Shown here: positions 48,595 to 56,964 of the stretch, piece after piece | Position numbering within the stretch: position 1 is the stretch's first letter | Layout: each line of letters starts with the position of its first letter | Source: Fen-330 sp050008465 | GTDB taxonomy: Bacteria; Acidobacteriota; Terriglobia; Bryobacterales; Bryobacteraceae | Assembly (NCBI GenBank): GCA_050008465.1 | Contig: JBEKMO010000008.1 | Coordinates: forward strand, 27,582-91,581 | DNA length: 64,000 nt | Direction of reading: 5' to 3' | Notes under the pieces: generated by a model | Told to the model about the DNA's origin: nothing | Databases searched by the model: none | What the model saw: only the letters and a program-made list of their open reading frames with translations | Made by a program: the position numbers and the translations under genes

Positions 48595-49890
48595 CTACAC
48601 CGTCGGTTCGCCGTGGACTTCCACTTCGTCCCGGTCGATGCCCTCGGGGGCCGGCTCGGGCAGCCGGCCCCTCCAATTCAGCAGGCCCCAGGCCAGCGCC
48701 GTCGTCGAGCTCAGCACGCCCGACACCGCGCCGATCACCCGCGGGCTTACGGTCTGGGAGGCGATGCCCGCCGCAGTCATCGACAGAATCATGGTGGACC
48801 AGGTCAGCGACTCCAGCGTCGCGAACACCCGCCCGCGGTATTCATCCGAGACGTGTCGCAGCAGTTGCGACATGTTCAGCACCGAACTGACCGCCACCGC
48901 CGCCCGCGACAGCGCGATGAACACCAGCGCCAGCCAGTACGCGCGCGCCTGGCTGAACAGCACGTACGCACCGCCGTGGATAATGTAAGCGATGATGATG
49001 GCGCGCTTGTAGGCCGCGAAGCTGGCGCGCTTGCCGAACCAGTGGCCGATCGCGCCGCCTGCCAGCAGCCCCACCCCGGCGCAACCCCAAATCTGCCCGA
49101 TGCCCGCTGCGCCCCGATTGAACACGATCTCGCCGAACAGGCTGAACAGGATCTGCGCCGCGCCTCCGCCCGTCGCCCAGCCGACATTGATCACCGCGAT
49201 GCCCAGAATCAGCGGCGTCTGGCGCATGTATCGCAGACCCTCGACGTACTCGCGCCAGGGGCGCACCACCTCGGCCTCGGTCAGCGCGGTGCGCTGGGCG
49301 CGGAACGTGCCCTTCGGCGCCCTCAGACGCGAGATCGACCAGGCCGAGAACAGGAACGAAAGTGCGTTGAGGCCGAAGGCCCACGCATAGCCGAACTGCA
49401 TTACGCTCGTCCCGGCCAGCATCGTCCCCATCACCAGCGTGCTCCACTGCGTGGTCTGCGTTAGCGAGTTGGCAGTGTGCAGCTCCTCGCGGCTGGCGAT
49501 GGTGGGCAGGATCGCCGCGCGGCCGCTGGTGAAGAACGGCGACGCGAACATCAGCAGGCCGCTCAAAACGTAGAGCAGCCAGGGAACCGGCCACCGGACC
49601 GTCACAATGAACAGCGCGGCAACCACCGCCCGGATGAGGTCGCTCGCGATCATGATGCGCTTGCGATCCATGCGGTCAAGCAGCACCCCGGCCAGCGGCC
49701 CTGCGCACATCGCCGGAATCGCCCGCGCCAGCATGATCCCGGTCACCACCAGCCCGGATTTCGTCACCGCCAGCGCCAGGCTGAACACCGCGATATTGTT
49801 GAAGTGGTCACCGATCTCGCTCACCACCTGCCCCGTCCAGGTGTAGCGATAGTTGCGGTTCTCACGCAGCAACTTTGTGAAGGCGGACAT
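48595..49890 (-). CDS. MFS transporter
   Basis: A 431-residue transporter from ATG 49890, which overlaps the racemase stop (TGATG). Twelve transmembrane helices can be traced; helices 1-6 and 7-12 are split by RAPKGTFRAQRTALTEAEVV. The intracellular loop GVLLDRMDRKRIMIASDLIR is the MFS motif A variant. The layout fits DHA3-like or enterobactin-exporter-type exporters. In the four-gene overlap with mazG, GNAT and racemase it may export or import an amino-acid-related product, which is inference only. Confidence 0.85.
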   Translation of the reverse strand: MSAFTKLLRENRNYRYTWTGQVVSEIGDHFNNIAVFSLALAVTKSGLVVTGIMLARAIPAMCAGPLAGVLLDRMDRKRIMIASDLIRAVVAALFIVTVRWPVPWLLYVLSGLLMFASPFFTSGRAAILPTIASREELHTANSLTQTTQWSTLVMGTMLAGTSVMQFGYAWAFGLNALSFLFSAWSISRLRAPKGTFRAQRTALTEAEVVRPWREYVEGLRYMRQTPLILGIAVINVGWATGGGAAQILFSLFGEIVFNRGAAGIGQIWGCAGVGLLAGGAIGHWFGKRASFAAYKRAIIIAYIIHGGAYVLFSQARAYWLALVFIALSRAAVAVSSVLNMSQLLRHVSDEYRGRVFATLESLTWSTMILSMTAAGIASQTVSPRVIGAVSGVLSSTTALAWGLLNWRGRLPEPAPEGIDRDEVEVHGEPTV

Positions 49891-51002
49891 CAGCCCAGCG
49901 CCTCTTCGCGCACGGTGATGCTGCGCACGAAGTCCAGGTCCAGTGGATAGCCGAAGCCGGGCTCGTCGGGTGCCACGATCGTGCCGCGCGGCGTCACCTC
50001 GACCGCCGGCGCAATCACATCCCGCGCCCAGTACCGCCGGCTGGCGGAAACATCGCCCGGCAGGATGAAGCCCTCGAGCGTCGAAAGCGCGATGTTGTGC
50101 GCGCGCCCCACGCCCGCCTCCAGCATGCCTCCGCACCACACCGGCACGCCCGCCTCCCGCGCCACATCGTGAACCCGCCGCGCTTCGCCGAATCCGCCCA
50201 CGCGCCCCAGCTTGATGTTGATGATCTTGCAGGCCCGCAGCCGAATCGCCTGCTCCGCGTGCCGCGCCGAGCGGATGCTTTCATCCAGGCAGATTGGCGT
50301 TTCCAGCTTGGCTTGCAGCGCGGCGTGATCGATGATGTCGTCGTGGCCCAGCGGCTGCTCGATCATCATCAAATAGAACTCGTCGAGCCGCCGCAGGTGC
50401 TCCGCATCGGAAAGCTGGTAAGCCGAATTGGCGTCCACCATCAGCCGGATCTGGGGGAACTCCCGCCGCACCTCGCGCACCACGTCCACGTCCCAGCCCG
50501 GCTTGATCTTGATCTTGATGCGCTGATAGCCGGCTTGCCGCTCGCCTTCGATCTTCTGGAGCAATTGCGCCACGGACTCCTGAATGCCGATCGAAACCCC
50601 GCAGGAGATTTCCTTTCGCACGCCGCCGATGTGCCGCCACAGCGGCAGGCCGGCCAGTCGCGATTCCAGGTCCCACACCGCCGCTTCCAGCCCGCCGCAT
50701 GCCATCCGGTGGCCTCGAATGTGGTCGAAGAGAGGCCCCACCGCCCCAGCGCTCTTGAGCGGCTCGCCAAGTAAACGCGGGCCGGCGTAGTCGCGCAGGA
50801 TCGGCCACGCCGATTCGGTCCACTCCTCGTTGTAGAATGGGTGCTCCCCGGCCGTCACTTCGCCCCAGCCCGACACTCCACCGGCCAGCGCCTCGACCAG
50901 AACGATCTGGCGTTCCGTGGTGCGGCCGAAGCTGGTCTCAAACGATTCGACCAGCGGCATCCGCACCTGCCGCAGCACGATCTTGTCTATTCGGATTCCC
51001 AT
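49890..51002 (-). CDS. menC: o-Succinylbenzoate synthase / N-succinylamino-acid racemase family enzyme
   Basis: A 370-residue enolase-superfamily protein starting at ATG 51002 (the open frame extends further but is not family-like). The catalytic residues are visible: QRIKIKIKPGWD (KxK bases), LMVDANSAYQ and IEQPLGHDD and CLDESIRS (Asp, Glu, Asp for Mg), and KIINIKLGRVGGFG (second Lys). The subgroup includes OSBS (menaquinone) and NSAR. No other men genes are nearby, and a GNAT gene overlaps it. In NSAR pathways a GNAT-type N-succinyltransferase acts first. I therefore favour NSAR activity, though the symbol menC is used for this family. Confidence 0.82.
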   Translation of the reverse strand: MGIRIDKIVLRQVRMPLVESFETSFGRTTERQIVLVEALAGGVSGWGEVTAGEHPFYNEEWTESAWPILRDYAGPRLLGEPLKSAGAVGPLFDHIRGHRMACGGLEAAVWDLESRLAGLPLWRHIGGVRKEISCGVSIGIQESVAQLLQKIEGERQAGYQRIKIKIKPGWDVDVVREVRREFPQIRLMVDANSAYQLSDAEHLRRLDEFYLMMIEQPLGHDDIIDHAALQAKLETPICLDESIRSARHAEQAIRLRACKIINIKLGRVGGFGEARRVHDVAREAGVPVWCGGMLEAGVGRAHNIALSTLEGFILPGDVSASRRYWARDVIAPAVEVTPRGTIVAPDEPGFGYPLDLDFVRSITVREEALG

Positions 51003-51724
51003 CGTCCCAGCAAGTACGTCCCGGCGCGCTCCGACCGCTCGAACCCGATGACGGCGAGGCCCCGCTCGAAGCACTCTACGAAACTCTCACCGGCGCCCTT
51101 CTGAATCTCTCGCGCTTGTTTGGGCGCCCCGCGACGCAGCTTGTCGATATCGGCGGGCACCTCGATGCGCCGCTCGACGGGCGGCCGCGACCGCGCGCCC
51201 GAAAGCGTCGTCTCGACCCACCGCGTGTGCAGCCACCACTCGGCCACCAGGCGGTCGGTCGGCAGGCCGCCGTGCAAAGGGCTGGCGGTGATGCCGTACT
51301 GATTCGGCACGTAGCGTCGCACGATCGCGCCCAGCCGCTCCAAGTTGAAGTAGGCGTTCTTAAGCTCCAGCGGATCGAAGGTCCACTCCACCAGGTCCAC
51401 TCCTCGCGCCATCGCATCCTGGCGTTGTTCGAGCTTGAGCAGCCGCCCAATGCGCCGGTCGCGGTACTCCGGGAGCACGCCCAGCATATGGCTGTGCAGG
51501 AAGCCGCCGCCGCCCGGCTTCAACCCCGGCAGCGCCACGCAGAACCCGATCATGCGCGCGCCGTCAAACGCCCCCAGCACCTGCCCGCCGATCTTCGACG
51601 CCACCACAAACATCCGCACCGGCAGCAACTCGACGTCCGCGAACCCCCAGATGGCCTGCTGGAGAGCCAGCGCCTCCCGGAATTCCTCGACAGTGGTCAA
51701 CGGCCGGACGGCGATCGCGCTCAT
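50987..51724 (-). CDS. GNAT-family N-acyltransferase
   Basis: A 245-residue acyltransferase starting at ATG 51724, overlapping the mazG stop by ATGA. It overlaps the racemase start by 16 nt. The acyl-CoA-binding part is visible as MIGFCVALPGLKPGGGGFLH then SHMLGVLPEYRDRRIGRLLK. VEWTFDPLELKNAYFNLERL is typical of a subgroup linked to racemase genes. It probably N-succinylates (or acetylates) amino acids. With the racemase it would make part of a D-to-L amino-acid conversion route. No desuccinylase gene is in the window. Confidence 0.8.
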   Translation of the reverse strand: MSAIAVRPLTTVEEFREALALQQAIWGFADVELLPVRMFVVASKIGGQVLGAFDGARMIGFCVALPGLKPGGGGFLHSHMLGVLPEYRDRRIGRLLKLEQRQDAMARGVDLVEWTFDPLELKNAYFNLERLGAIVRRYVPNQYGITASPLHGGLPTDRLVAEWWLHTRWVETTLSGARSRPPVERRIEVPADIDKLRRGAPKQAREIQKGAGESFVECFERGLAVIGFERSERAGTYLLGRWESE

Positions 51725-52506
51725 GAGCCCCGCTTCGCCTCGTTCCACAGCGCGTCCATCTCCTCGAGCGTTGCCTCCGACGGCGACTTGCCCGCCTCCT
51801 TCAGCCTCCGCTCGATGTGCCCGAAGCGCTCGCGAAACTTGCGGTTGGTTTTGCGTAGGGCCTGTTCGGGGTCCACCGCGAGGAACCGCGCGAGATTCAC
51901 CAGCACGAACAGCACGTCCCCCAATTCGCCCTCGAGCTCCTCGCGCCCCGCCCCCTGGCGCGCGGCGGCCAGCTCCTTCAGTTCCTCATCCAGTTTCTCG
52001 AGCACCTGGTCCGCGTTCTGCCAGTCGAACCCAACGCCTGCGGCGCGCGAGGTGAGCTGCGTGGCCTCGACCAGCGCCGGCAGCGACCGCGGCACCGGCT
52101 CCAGCAGCTCCGGCGCCTGATTCTTCTCCCGCTTCTCCTCCGCCTTGATCTCGTCCCAGCGCAGTTTCACCTCACCCGGCGTTTTCGCCGTGCCCGACCC
52201 GAAGACGTGCGGGTGCCGCCGCACCAGTTTCTCGTTGATCGCGTCGAGCGAGTCCTCGATGCCGAACAGTTTCTCCTCGGCGGCCATCTGCGCGAAGAAG
52301 ACCGCCTCCAGCAGCAGGTCGCCCAGCTCTTCGGCCAGCGCGCGCCAGTCGCGCTTGTCGACGGCGTCCAGCACCTCGTAGGTTTCTTCGAGCAGATAGG
52401 GCTTGATGCTGTCGAAGTGTTGTTCCCGATCCCAGGGGCATCCCTCCGGCGAGCGCAACCGCGCCATGATCTCGGTCAACCGCTGGAATTTTTCGCCGGC
52501 GCTCAA
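51721..52506 (-). CDS. mazG: Nucleoside triphosphate pyrophosphohydrolase MazG
   Basis: A 261-residue cytoplasmic housecleaning enzyme that converts (d)NTPs to NMPs and PPi. It carries tandem MazG domains. The first is RSPEGCPWDREQHFDSIKPY followed by LLEETYEVLDAVDKRDW and EELGDLLLEAVFFAQMA; the second has LEKLDEELKELAAA and LEGELGDVLFVLVNLARFL. The ExxE...ExxD Mg-binding pattern is in both. Length is normal. It heads the mazG-GNAT-racemase-MFS chain and is divergent from the DUF1844 gene (52 nt between). Confidence 0.93.
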   Translation of the reverse strand: MSAGEKFQRLTEIMARLRSPEGCPWDREQHFDSIKPYLLEETYEVLDAVDKRDWRALAEELGDLLLEAVFFAQMAAEEKLFGIEDSLDAINEKLVRRHPHVFGSGTAKTPGEVKLRWDEIKAEEKREKNQAPELLEPVPRSLPALVEATQLTSRAAGVGFDWQNADQVLEKLDEELKELAAARQGAGREELEGELGDVLFVLVNLARFLAVDPEQALRKTNRKFRERFGHIERRLKEAGKSPSEATLEEMDALWNEAKRGS

Positions 52507-52543
52507 GGAGTTCCCAGTTTAGCAGAGGCCCGCTTCGTCACTG

Positions 52544-52549
52544 TAGAAT
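52544..52549 (+). promoter_or_regulatory. -10-like box (TAGAAT) immediately before the DUF1844 gene
   Basis: TAGAAT ends 9 nt before ATG 52559, leaving no room for a ribosome binding site. A leaderless mRNA is the likely consequence. Confidence 0.4.
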
Positions 52550-52558
52550 CAGTAGTTG

Positions 52559-52873
52559 ATGAGCGACCCCGACACACCCACACCCGAACCGACCGAGCAG
52601 GACATCCCCCTGCCCCCGGCATCTTTCGACTACCTCGTTTTCTCGCTCCGCGCCCAGGCCGAGCTCAACCTCGGACTGCTGCACTTCGGCGAAGAGAAGG
52701 ACCGCCCCGAGCCCGACCTCCGCATGGCCCAGCACGCCATCGACCTGATGGCCATGCTGCTCGACAAAACGCGCGGCAATCTCAGCCTCGAGGAGCAGCG
52801 CTACCTGGAGAACTCGCTGACCGAACTGCGCTTCCGCTACGTGCAAATCGCCGAGGAACGCAAACCCAAGTAA
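52559..52873 (+). CDS. DUF1844 family protein
   Basis: A 104-residue acidic protein from ATG 52559; TTG 52556 is a less likely start. A Pro/Glu-rich N-terminus is followed by the DUF1844 core: SFDYLVFSLRAQAELNLGLL then RPEPDLRMAQHAIDLMAMLL and DKTRGNLSLEEQRYLENSLT. The family is widespread in Acidobacteriota and Deltaproteobacteria-like groups, and its function is unknown. The next gene starts directly after its TAA. Confidence 0.85.
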   Translation: MSDPDTPTPEPTEQDIPLPPASFDYLVFSLRAQAELNLGLLHFGEEKDRPEPDLRMAQHAIDLMAMLLDKTRGNLSLEEQRYLENSLTELRFRYVQIAEERKPK

Positions 52874-53668
52874 ATGGCTTTCCCCGCGGCCTCGCTGACC
52901 ATCTCCGTGCTCGGTTCCGGCACCAGCGTGGGCGTGCCCACCATCGGCTGCCACTGCGCCGTGTGTAGTTCCACCGATCCGCGCGACAGCCGCCTCCGCC
53001 CCTCCGTGCTGGTCGGCTACGGCACGCGCAACATCGTCATCGACGTCACGCCCGATTTCCGCCAGCAGGCCCTGCGCGCCCGCCTCGATCACCTCGACGC
53101 CGTCGTGCTCACGCACGCGCACGCCGACCACATCATGGGCCTGGACGACGTGCGCCCCTTCAACTACCGGCAGCGCCCCCCCATCCCGGTCTACGGCTCC
53201 CCCGAGACCATCTCCACCGTGCGCCGCGTCTTCGAATACATCTTCGATGGCCGCGAGTCCGAATCCTCCGTCCCCCGGCTCGAACTGCACACCCTCGATG
53301 GCTCGCCATTCGATTTGTTCGGCCTGGAATTCGTTCCCATCCCGCTCTGGCACGGCCGCTCGCTGATCTACGGCTATCGCTTCGGCGCCGCCGCTTACCT
53401 CACCGACCACAGCGGCATCCCGGAGGAATCCGTCGAAAAGCTCCGCGGCCTGGACGTGCTGTTTCTCGATGCGCTCCGCCACCGCCCGCATCCCACGCAC
53501 ACCACGGTCGCCCGCGCGCTCGAGCACGTCGCCGAGATCGCCCCGCGCCGGGCCTTCTTCACGCACATCTGCCACGACCTCGCGCACGCCGAAACCGAGA
53601 GCCAGCTCCCGGATCGTGTGCGCCTGGCCTACGACGGCCTTGAAATCGCCGTGGGAGGCCCCGCGTGA
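52874..53668 (+). CDS. MBL-fold metallo-hydrolase, PhnP-like
   Basis: A 264-residue hydrolase. Metal ligands are LTHAHADHIMGLDD (HxHxDH), LWHGRSLIYGYR, YLTDHSG and FFTHICHDL. The cysteines in PTIGCHCAVCSSTDPRDSRL are the structural zinc site found in PhnP-like phosphodiesterases. Such enzymes cleave cyclic or linear phosphodiesters; the substrate here is unknown. The ATG abuts the DUF1844 stop, and the gene's stop overlaps ribF, so the three are one operon. Confidence 0.88.
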   Translation: MAFPAASLTISVLGSGTSVGVPTIGCHCAVCSSTDPRDSRLRPSVLVGYGTRNIVIDVTPDFRQQALRARLDHLDAVVLTHAHADHIMGLDDVRPFNYRQRPPIPVYGSPETISTVRRVFEYIFDGRESESSVPRLELHTLDGSPFDLFGLEFVPIPLWHGRSLIYGYRFGAAAYLTDHSGIPEESVEKLRGLDVLFLDALRHRPHPTHTTVARALEHVAEIAPRRAFFTHICHDLAHAETESQLPDRVRLAYDGLEIAVGGPA

Positions 53669-54615
53669 TCTTTCGCACTCTGGAGGAAGCCGCTGGCCGT
53701 TTCGGCCCTTGCTCCCTCACCATCGGCAACTTCGACGGAGTGCACGCCGGCCACCGCCGCATTCTGCGCCGCGTCGTCGAGCTCGCCCGCGAGCGCGGAT
53801 GGAAGCCCTCGGCGCTGACCTTTCATCCCCACCCGGCGCAAATCGTCGCCCCCGAACGCGTGCCTCCGCTCCTCACAACGCCCGATCAGCGCGCCGCGCT
53901 CATGATCGACGAAGGCATCGAGCAGGTGCTGATTCTGCCGTTTACCCGCGAGGTTTCCTTGATCGAGCCTGAAGAATTCGCCGGCCGCATTCTCGCCCGG
54001 ACGCTCGACGCGCGCGCCGTGCTCGTCGGCGGCAACTTCCGCTTCGGCCACCTCCATGCCGGCGATACCCGAATGCTGGCGCACTTTGGAGCACAATTCG
54101 GGTTCATTACCGAGATGATTCCAGCCATTCGCCTGCGCGGCCGCGTAGTTTCAAGCAGCGAGATCCGCCGCCTGGTCGCCGCCGGCAAGGTCTCGCTCGC
54201 CGGCCGCCTGCTCGAATCGCCGTTCGCCCTCCAAGGCGAAGTGGTCCCCGGCCGCGGCATCGGCGCGAAGCAAACCGTCCCCACCCTGAACCTAGCCCCC
54301 GAAACCGGCGTCCTGCCGGCACTTGGCGTCTACATCACGCGAACCCGCGACCTCGCCGGCGCCCGCACCTGGCCCTCCGTCTCGAACGTCGGCCACCGCC
54401 CCACCTTCGGCGGCGACGCCCTCACCGTCGAAACCTTCCTCCTTGATCCGCTCGACGCCCGGCCGCCCCAATCCATCCGCGTCGAATTCCTTCTCCGCCT
54501 CCGCCCCGAGCGCAAATTCCCCACTCCCTCCGCGCTGAAAGCCCAAATCCTGCGCGACGCCTCCCGTGCGCGGGAATACTTCCTGCGTCTGGCAGCGGCC
54601 ACCGGCCGAGTCTGA
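53665..54615 (+). CDS. ribF: Bifunctional riboflavin kinase / FAD synthetase
   Basis: RibF converts riboflavin to FMN and FMN to FAD with ATP. The product is 316 residues, normal. The N-terminal adenylyltransferase has LTIGNFDGVHAGHRRILRRV, VLVGGNFRFGHLHAGD and RVVSSSEIRRLVAAG. The C-terminal kinase has GRGIGAKQTVPTLNLAPETG, VYITRTRDLAGARTWPSVSN and VETFLLD. It starts at GTG 53665, overlapping the upstream stop by GTGA. No FMN riboswitch precedes it. Confidence 0.95.
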   Translation: MIFRTLEEAAGRFGPCSLTIGNFDGVHAGHRRILRRVVELARERGWKPSALTFHPHPAQIVAPERVPPLLTTPDQRAALMIDEGIEQVLILPFTREVSLIEPEEFAGRILARTLDARAVLVGGNFRFGHLHAGDTRMLAHFGAQFGFITEMIPAIRLRGRVVSSSEIRRLVAAGKVSLAGRLLESPFALQGEVVPGRGIGAKQTVPTLNLAPETGVLPALGVYITRTRDLAGARTWPSVSNVGHRPTFGGDALTVETFLLDPLDARPPQSIRVEFLLRLRPERKFPTPSALKAQILRDASRAREYFLRLAAATGRV

Positions 54616-54684
54616 CCTGCGAGCTTCCGGCCCCCAACTTGCCGCCGCCGAACCCGGCGTGGTACCTTGTGTTTTAAGCAGTTA

Positions 54685-54703
54685 GGGGCTGTGAGGCCCT
54701 TCT
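54685..54703 (+). terminator. Weak hairpin after ribF
   Basis: GGGC and GCCC form a short stem around TGTGAG, followed by TTCTTTCCC. The stem is only about 4-5 bp and the T-run is broken, so this is a tentative terminator between ribF and fba. Confidence 0.25.
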
Positions 54704-54743
54704 TTCCCAAGCGTTTTACTTCACACCTAAGGAGAATCACACG

Positions 54744-55760
54744 ATGCCGCTAGTCCCCATGCGACAGGTCCTCGACGCGGCCGCCAAGGGCGGGTACGGC
54801 GTTGGCGCGTTCAACGTCAACAACCTCGAGCAGATCCAGGCCATCATGGAGGCCGCCCGCGAAACCAAGTCGCCGGTCATCATCCAAGCCAGCCGCGGCG
54901 CCCGGAAGTACGCCAACGACATCTTCCTCTATCACCTCATGATCGCGGCCACCGAGATCTATCCCGAGCTACCGACCGTGCTGCACCTGGACCACGGCAA
55001 CAGCCCCGAGACCTGCAAGTCGGCCATCGACAAGGGCTTCACCAGCGTCATGATGGACGGCTCGCTGATGCCCGACGGCAAGACCCCATCGACGTTCGAG
55101 TACAACGTGAAGGCTACCCGCGAGGTCGTTGAAATGGCCCATGCCAAGGGCGTCACCGTCGAGGGCGAGATCGGCTGCCTGGGCGGCATCGAGGACGGCC
55201 ACGGCGCGGGACTGGACGGCCTCAGCCACCTCACCGACCCCGCCCAGGCCGAGGAGTTCGTGAAGCTCACCGGAGTGGACGCGCTGGCCATCGCCATCGG
55301 CACCAGCCACGGCGCCTACAAGTTCACCAGCAAGCCCACCGGCGAAACCCTCAAAATGGGTCGCCTCATCGAGATCCACAACCGCCTCCCCAACACCCAC
55401 TTGGTGATGCACGGCTCATCCAGCGTCCCCAAGGAACTCCAGGACATCATCAACCAGTACGGCGGGAAGCTGAGGCCCACCTGGGGCGTGCCCATCGAAG
55501 AGATCCAGCTCGGCATCCGCAACGGCGTGCGCAAGATCAACGTGGATACCGACAGCCGCCTGGCCATCACCGGAGCGATCCGCAAGGTCTTCGTGGAGAA
55601 GCCCGAGGAGTTCGACCCGCGCAGCTACCTGAAGCCCGCCCGCGAGGCCATGCAGAAGGTCGTAACCGCGCGCATGATCGCCTTCGGGCAGGCCGGCCAC
55701 TCCGGCGACTACCAACCCATTCCGCTGGCCGAGATGGCCGCGCGGTACGCCGTGGCGTAG
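54744..55760 (+). CDS. fba: Class II fructose-bisphosphate aldolase
   Basis: This glycolytic enzyme cleaves fructose-1,6-bisphosphate with a zinc ion. The product is 338 residues. Zinc/active-site segments: LPTVLHLDHGNSPETCKSAI, VEGEIGCLGG, ALAIAIGTSHGAYKF, LVMHGSSSVPKEL and GVRKINVDTDSRLAITGAIR. ATG 54744 follows AAGGAG by 9 nt. It stands alone; the symporter gene converges with 1 nt between stops. Tagatose-bisphosphate aldolases are similar, but FBA is the more likely call. Confidence 0.93.
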   Translation: MPLVPMRQVLDAAAKGGYGVGAFNVNNLEQIQAIMEAARETKSPVIIQASRGARKYANDIFLYHLMIAATEIYPELPTVLHLDHGNSPETCKSAIDKGFTSVMMDGSLMPDGKTPSTFEYNVKATREVVEMAHAKGVTVEGEIGCLGGIEDGHGAGLDGLSHLTDPAQAEEFVKLTGVDALAIAIGTSHGAYKFTSKPTGETLKMGRLIEIHNRLPNTHLVMHGSSSVPKELQDIINQYGGKLRPTWGVPIEEIQLGIRNGVRKINVDTDSRLAITGAIRKVFVEKPEEFDPRSYLKPAREAMQKVVTARMIAFGQAGHSGDYQPIPLAEMAARYAVA

Positions 55761-55761
55761 C

Positions 55762-56964
55762 TCAGTCCGCCGGTTTGAAGGTCACGCCTTCCCACCGCGC
55801 CACCACCGCGGTGGCCAGGCAGTTGCCCAGCACGTTGACCGACGTACGCGCCATGTCCATGGCGGCGTCGATGCCCAGCAGCACCGCCGCTCCTTCGGTC
55901 GGAAGCTTGAAGGATGCCAGCGTTCCGGCCAGGATGACCAGCGCCGCGCGAGGCACCCCCGCCACGCCCTTGCTGGTCAGCATCAGTGTCAGCATCATCA
56001 GCAACTGCTGACCGAGCGATAGCCGAATCCCGGCGGCCTGCGCCACGAAAACGGAAGCCAGCGAGAGATACAGCGTGCTGCCGTCGAGATTCAGGCTGTA
56101 GCCGGTGGGGATCACGAACGACACGATGTGCTTCGGGACGCCGAACTCCTCCATGTTCCTGAGCGCGCGGGGCAGCGCCGCTTCGCTCGAGGCAGTCGAG
56201 AAGGCGATCAGGAACGGTTCGCGCGCGGCCCGCACGAACCGGCGCACGGGAATGCCGGCCGCGAGCATCACCAGGCCGAGCACGCCCACCACGAACAGCG
56301 CCTGGGCCGCGTACATCGTCAGCACCAGCTTCCCCAGAGCCACCAGCACCGCGAAGCCCTTGGTGCTCACCGTGACCGCCATGGCGGCGCCCACCCCCAG
56401 CGGCGCCAGAACCATGACGTAGCGGGTGAATTGGAACATCACCTCCGCGAGCGACCCGGTGAAGTCCACCACCGGCTTGGCCTTGCTCCCGATGGCCGCG
56501 CAGGCCGCGCCGAACAGGAAGGCGAACACCACGATCTGGAGCACGTCGCCGCGCGCCATCGCGTCGATGATGCTCGCGGGGGCAACCTGCTCGATCATCT
56601 CGGCCGGCGTCTTCTTGGCTTCCTGGAGCTCCTCCTTGGCGGGTGGCTTCTTGAGCGCCACTCCCTCGCCGGGCCGCACCAGGTTGACCGCGCCCAGTCC
56701 CAGGAACAACGCGACGGTGGTGACCGATTCGAAGTAGATCACGGCCTTCAGGCCGATCCTGCCCATCGCTTTGAGGCTGCCCGCGCCCGCAATGCCATAG
56801 ACCAGCGTGCCGAAGATCAGCGGCGCGATGATGGACTTGATCAGCCGCAGGAAGATGTTGCTGATGGGCGCCAGTTTGCTCCCCACCGCGGGCGCCGCAG
56901 CCCCCAGGGCAATGCCGGCGGCCATCCCGATGAAGATCCAGGCGGTGAGCGGGATCCGCCTCAC
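55762..56964 (-). CDS. Dicarboxylate/amino acid:cation symporter (DAACS)
   Basis: A 400-residue symporter from GTG 56964, which overlaps the NAD-kinase stop by GTGA. The longer open frame upstream is a shadow of nadK. Family blocks are LAPISNIFLRLIKSIIAPLI, AFSTASSEAALPRALRNMEE (serine-rich hairpin), FVIPTGYSLNLDGSTLYLSL and DAAMDMARTSVNVLGNCLAT. About eight helices and two hairpins can be traced. It takes up glutamate, aspartate or C4-dicarboxylates with Na+ or H+. A Lys/Pro/Glu-rich loop (LKKPPAKEELQEAKKTPAEM) after helix 3 is unusually long. Confidence 0.9.
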   Translation of the reverse strand: MRRIPLTAWIFIGMAAGIALGAAAPAVGSKLAPISNIFLRLIKSIIAPLIFGTLVYGIAGAGSLKAMGRIGLKAVIYFESVTTVALFLGLGAVNLVRPGEGVALKKPPAKEELQEAKKTPAEMIEQVAPASIIDAMARGDVLQIVVFAFLFGAACAAIGSKAKPVVDFTGSLAEVMFQFTRYVMVLAPLGVGAAMAVTVSTKGFAVLVALGKLVLTMYAAQALFVVGVLGLVMLAAGIPVRRFVRAAREPFLIAFSTASSEAALPRALRNMEEFGVPKHIVSFVIPTGYSLNLDGSTLYLSLASVFVAQAAGIRLSLGQQLLMMLTLMLTSKGVAGVPRAALVILAGTLASFKLPTEGAAVLLGIDAAMDMARTSVNVLGNCLATAVVARWEGVTFKPAD

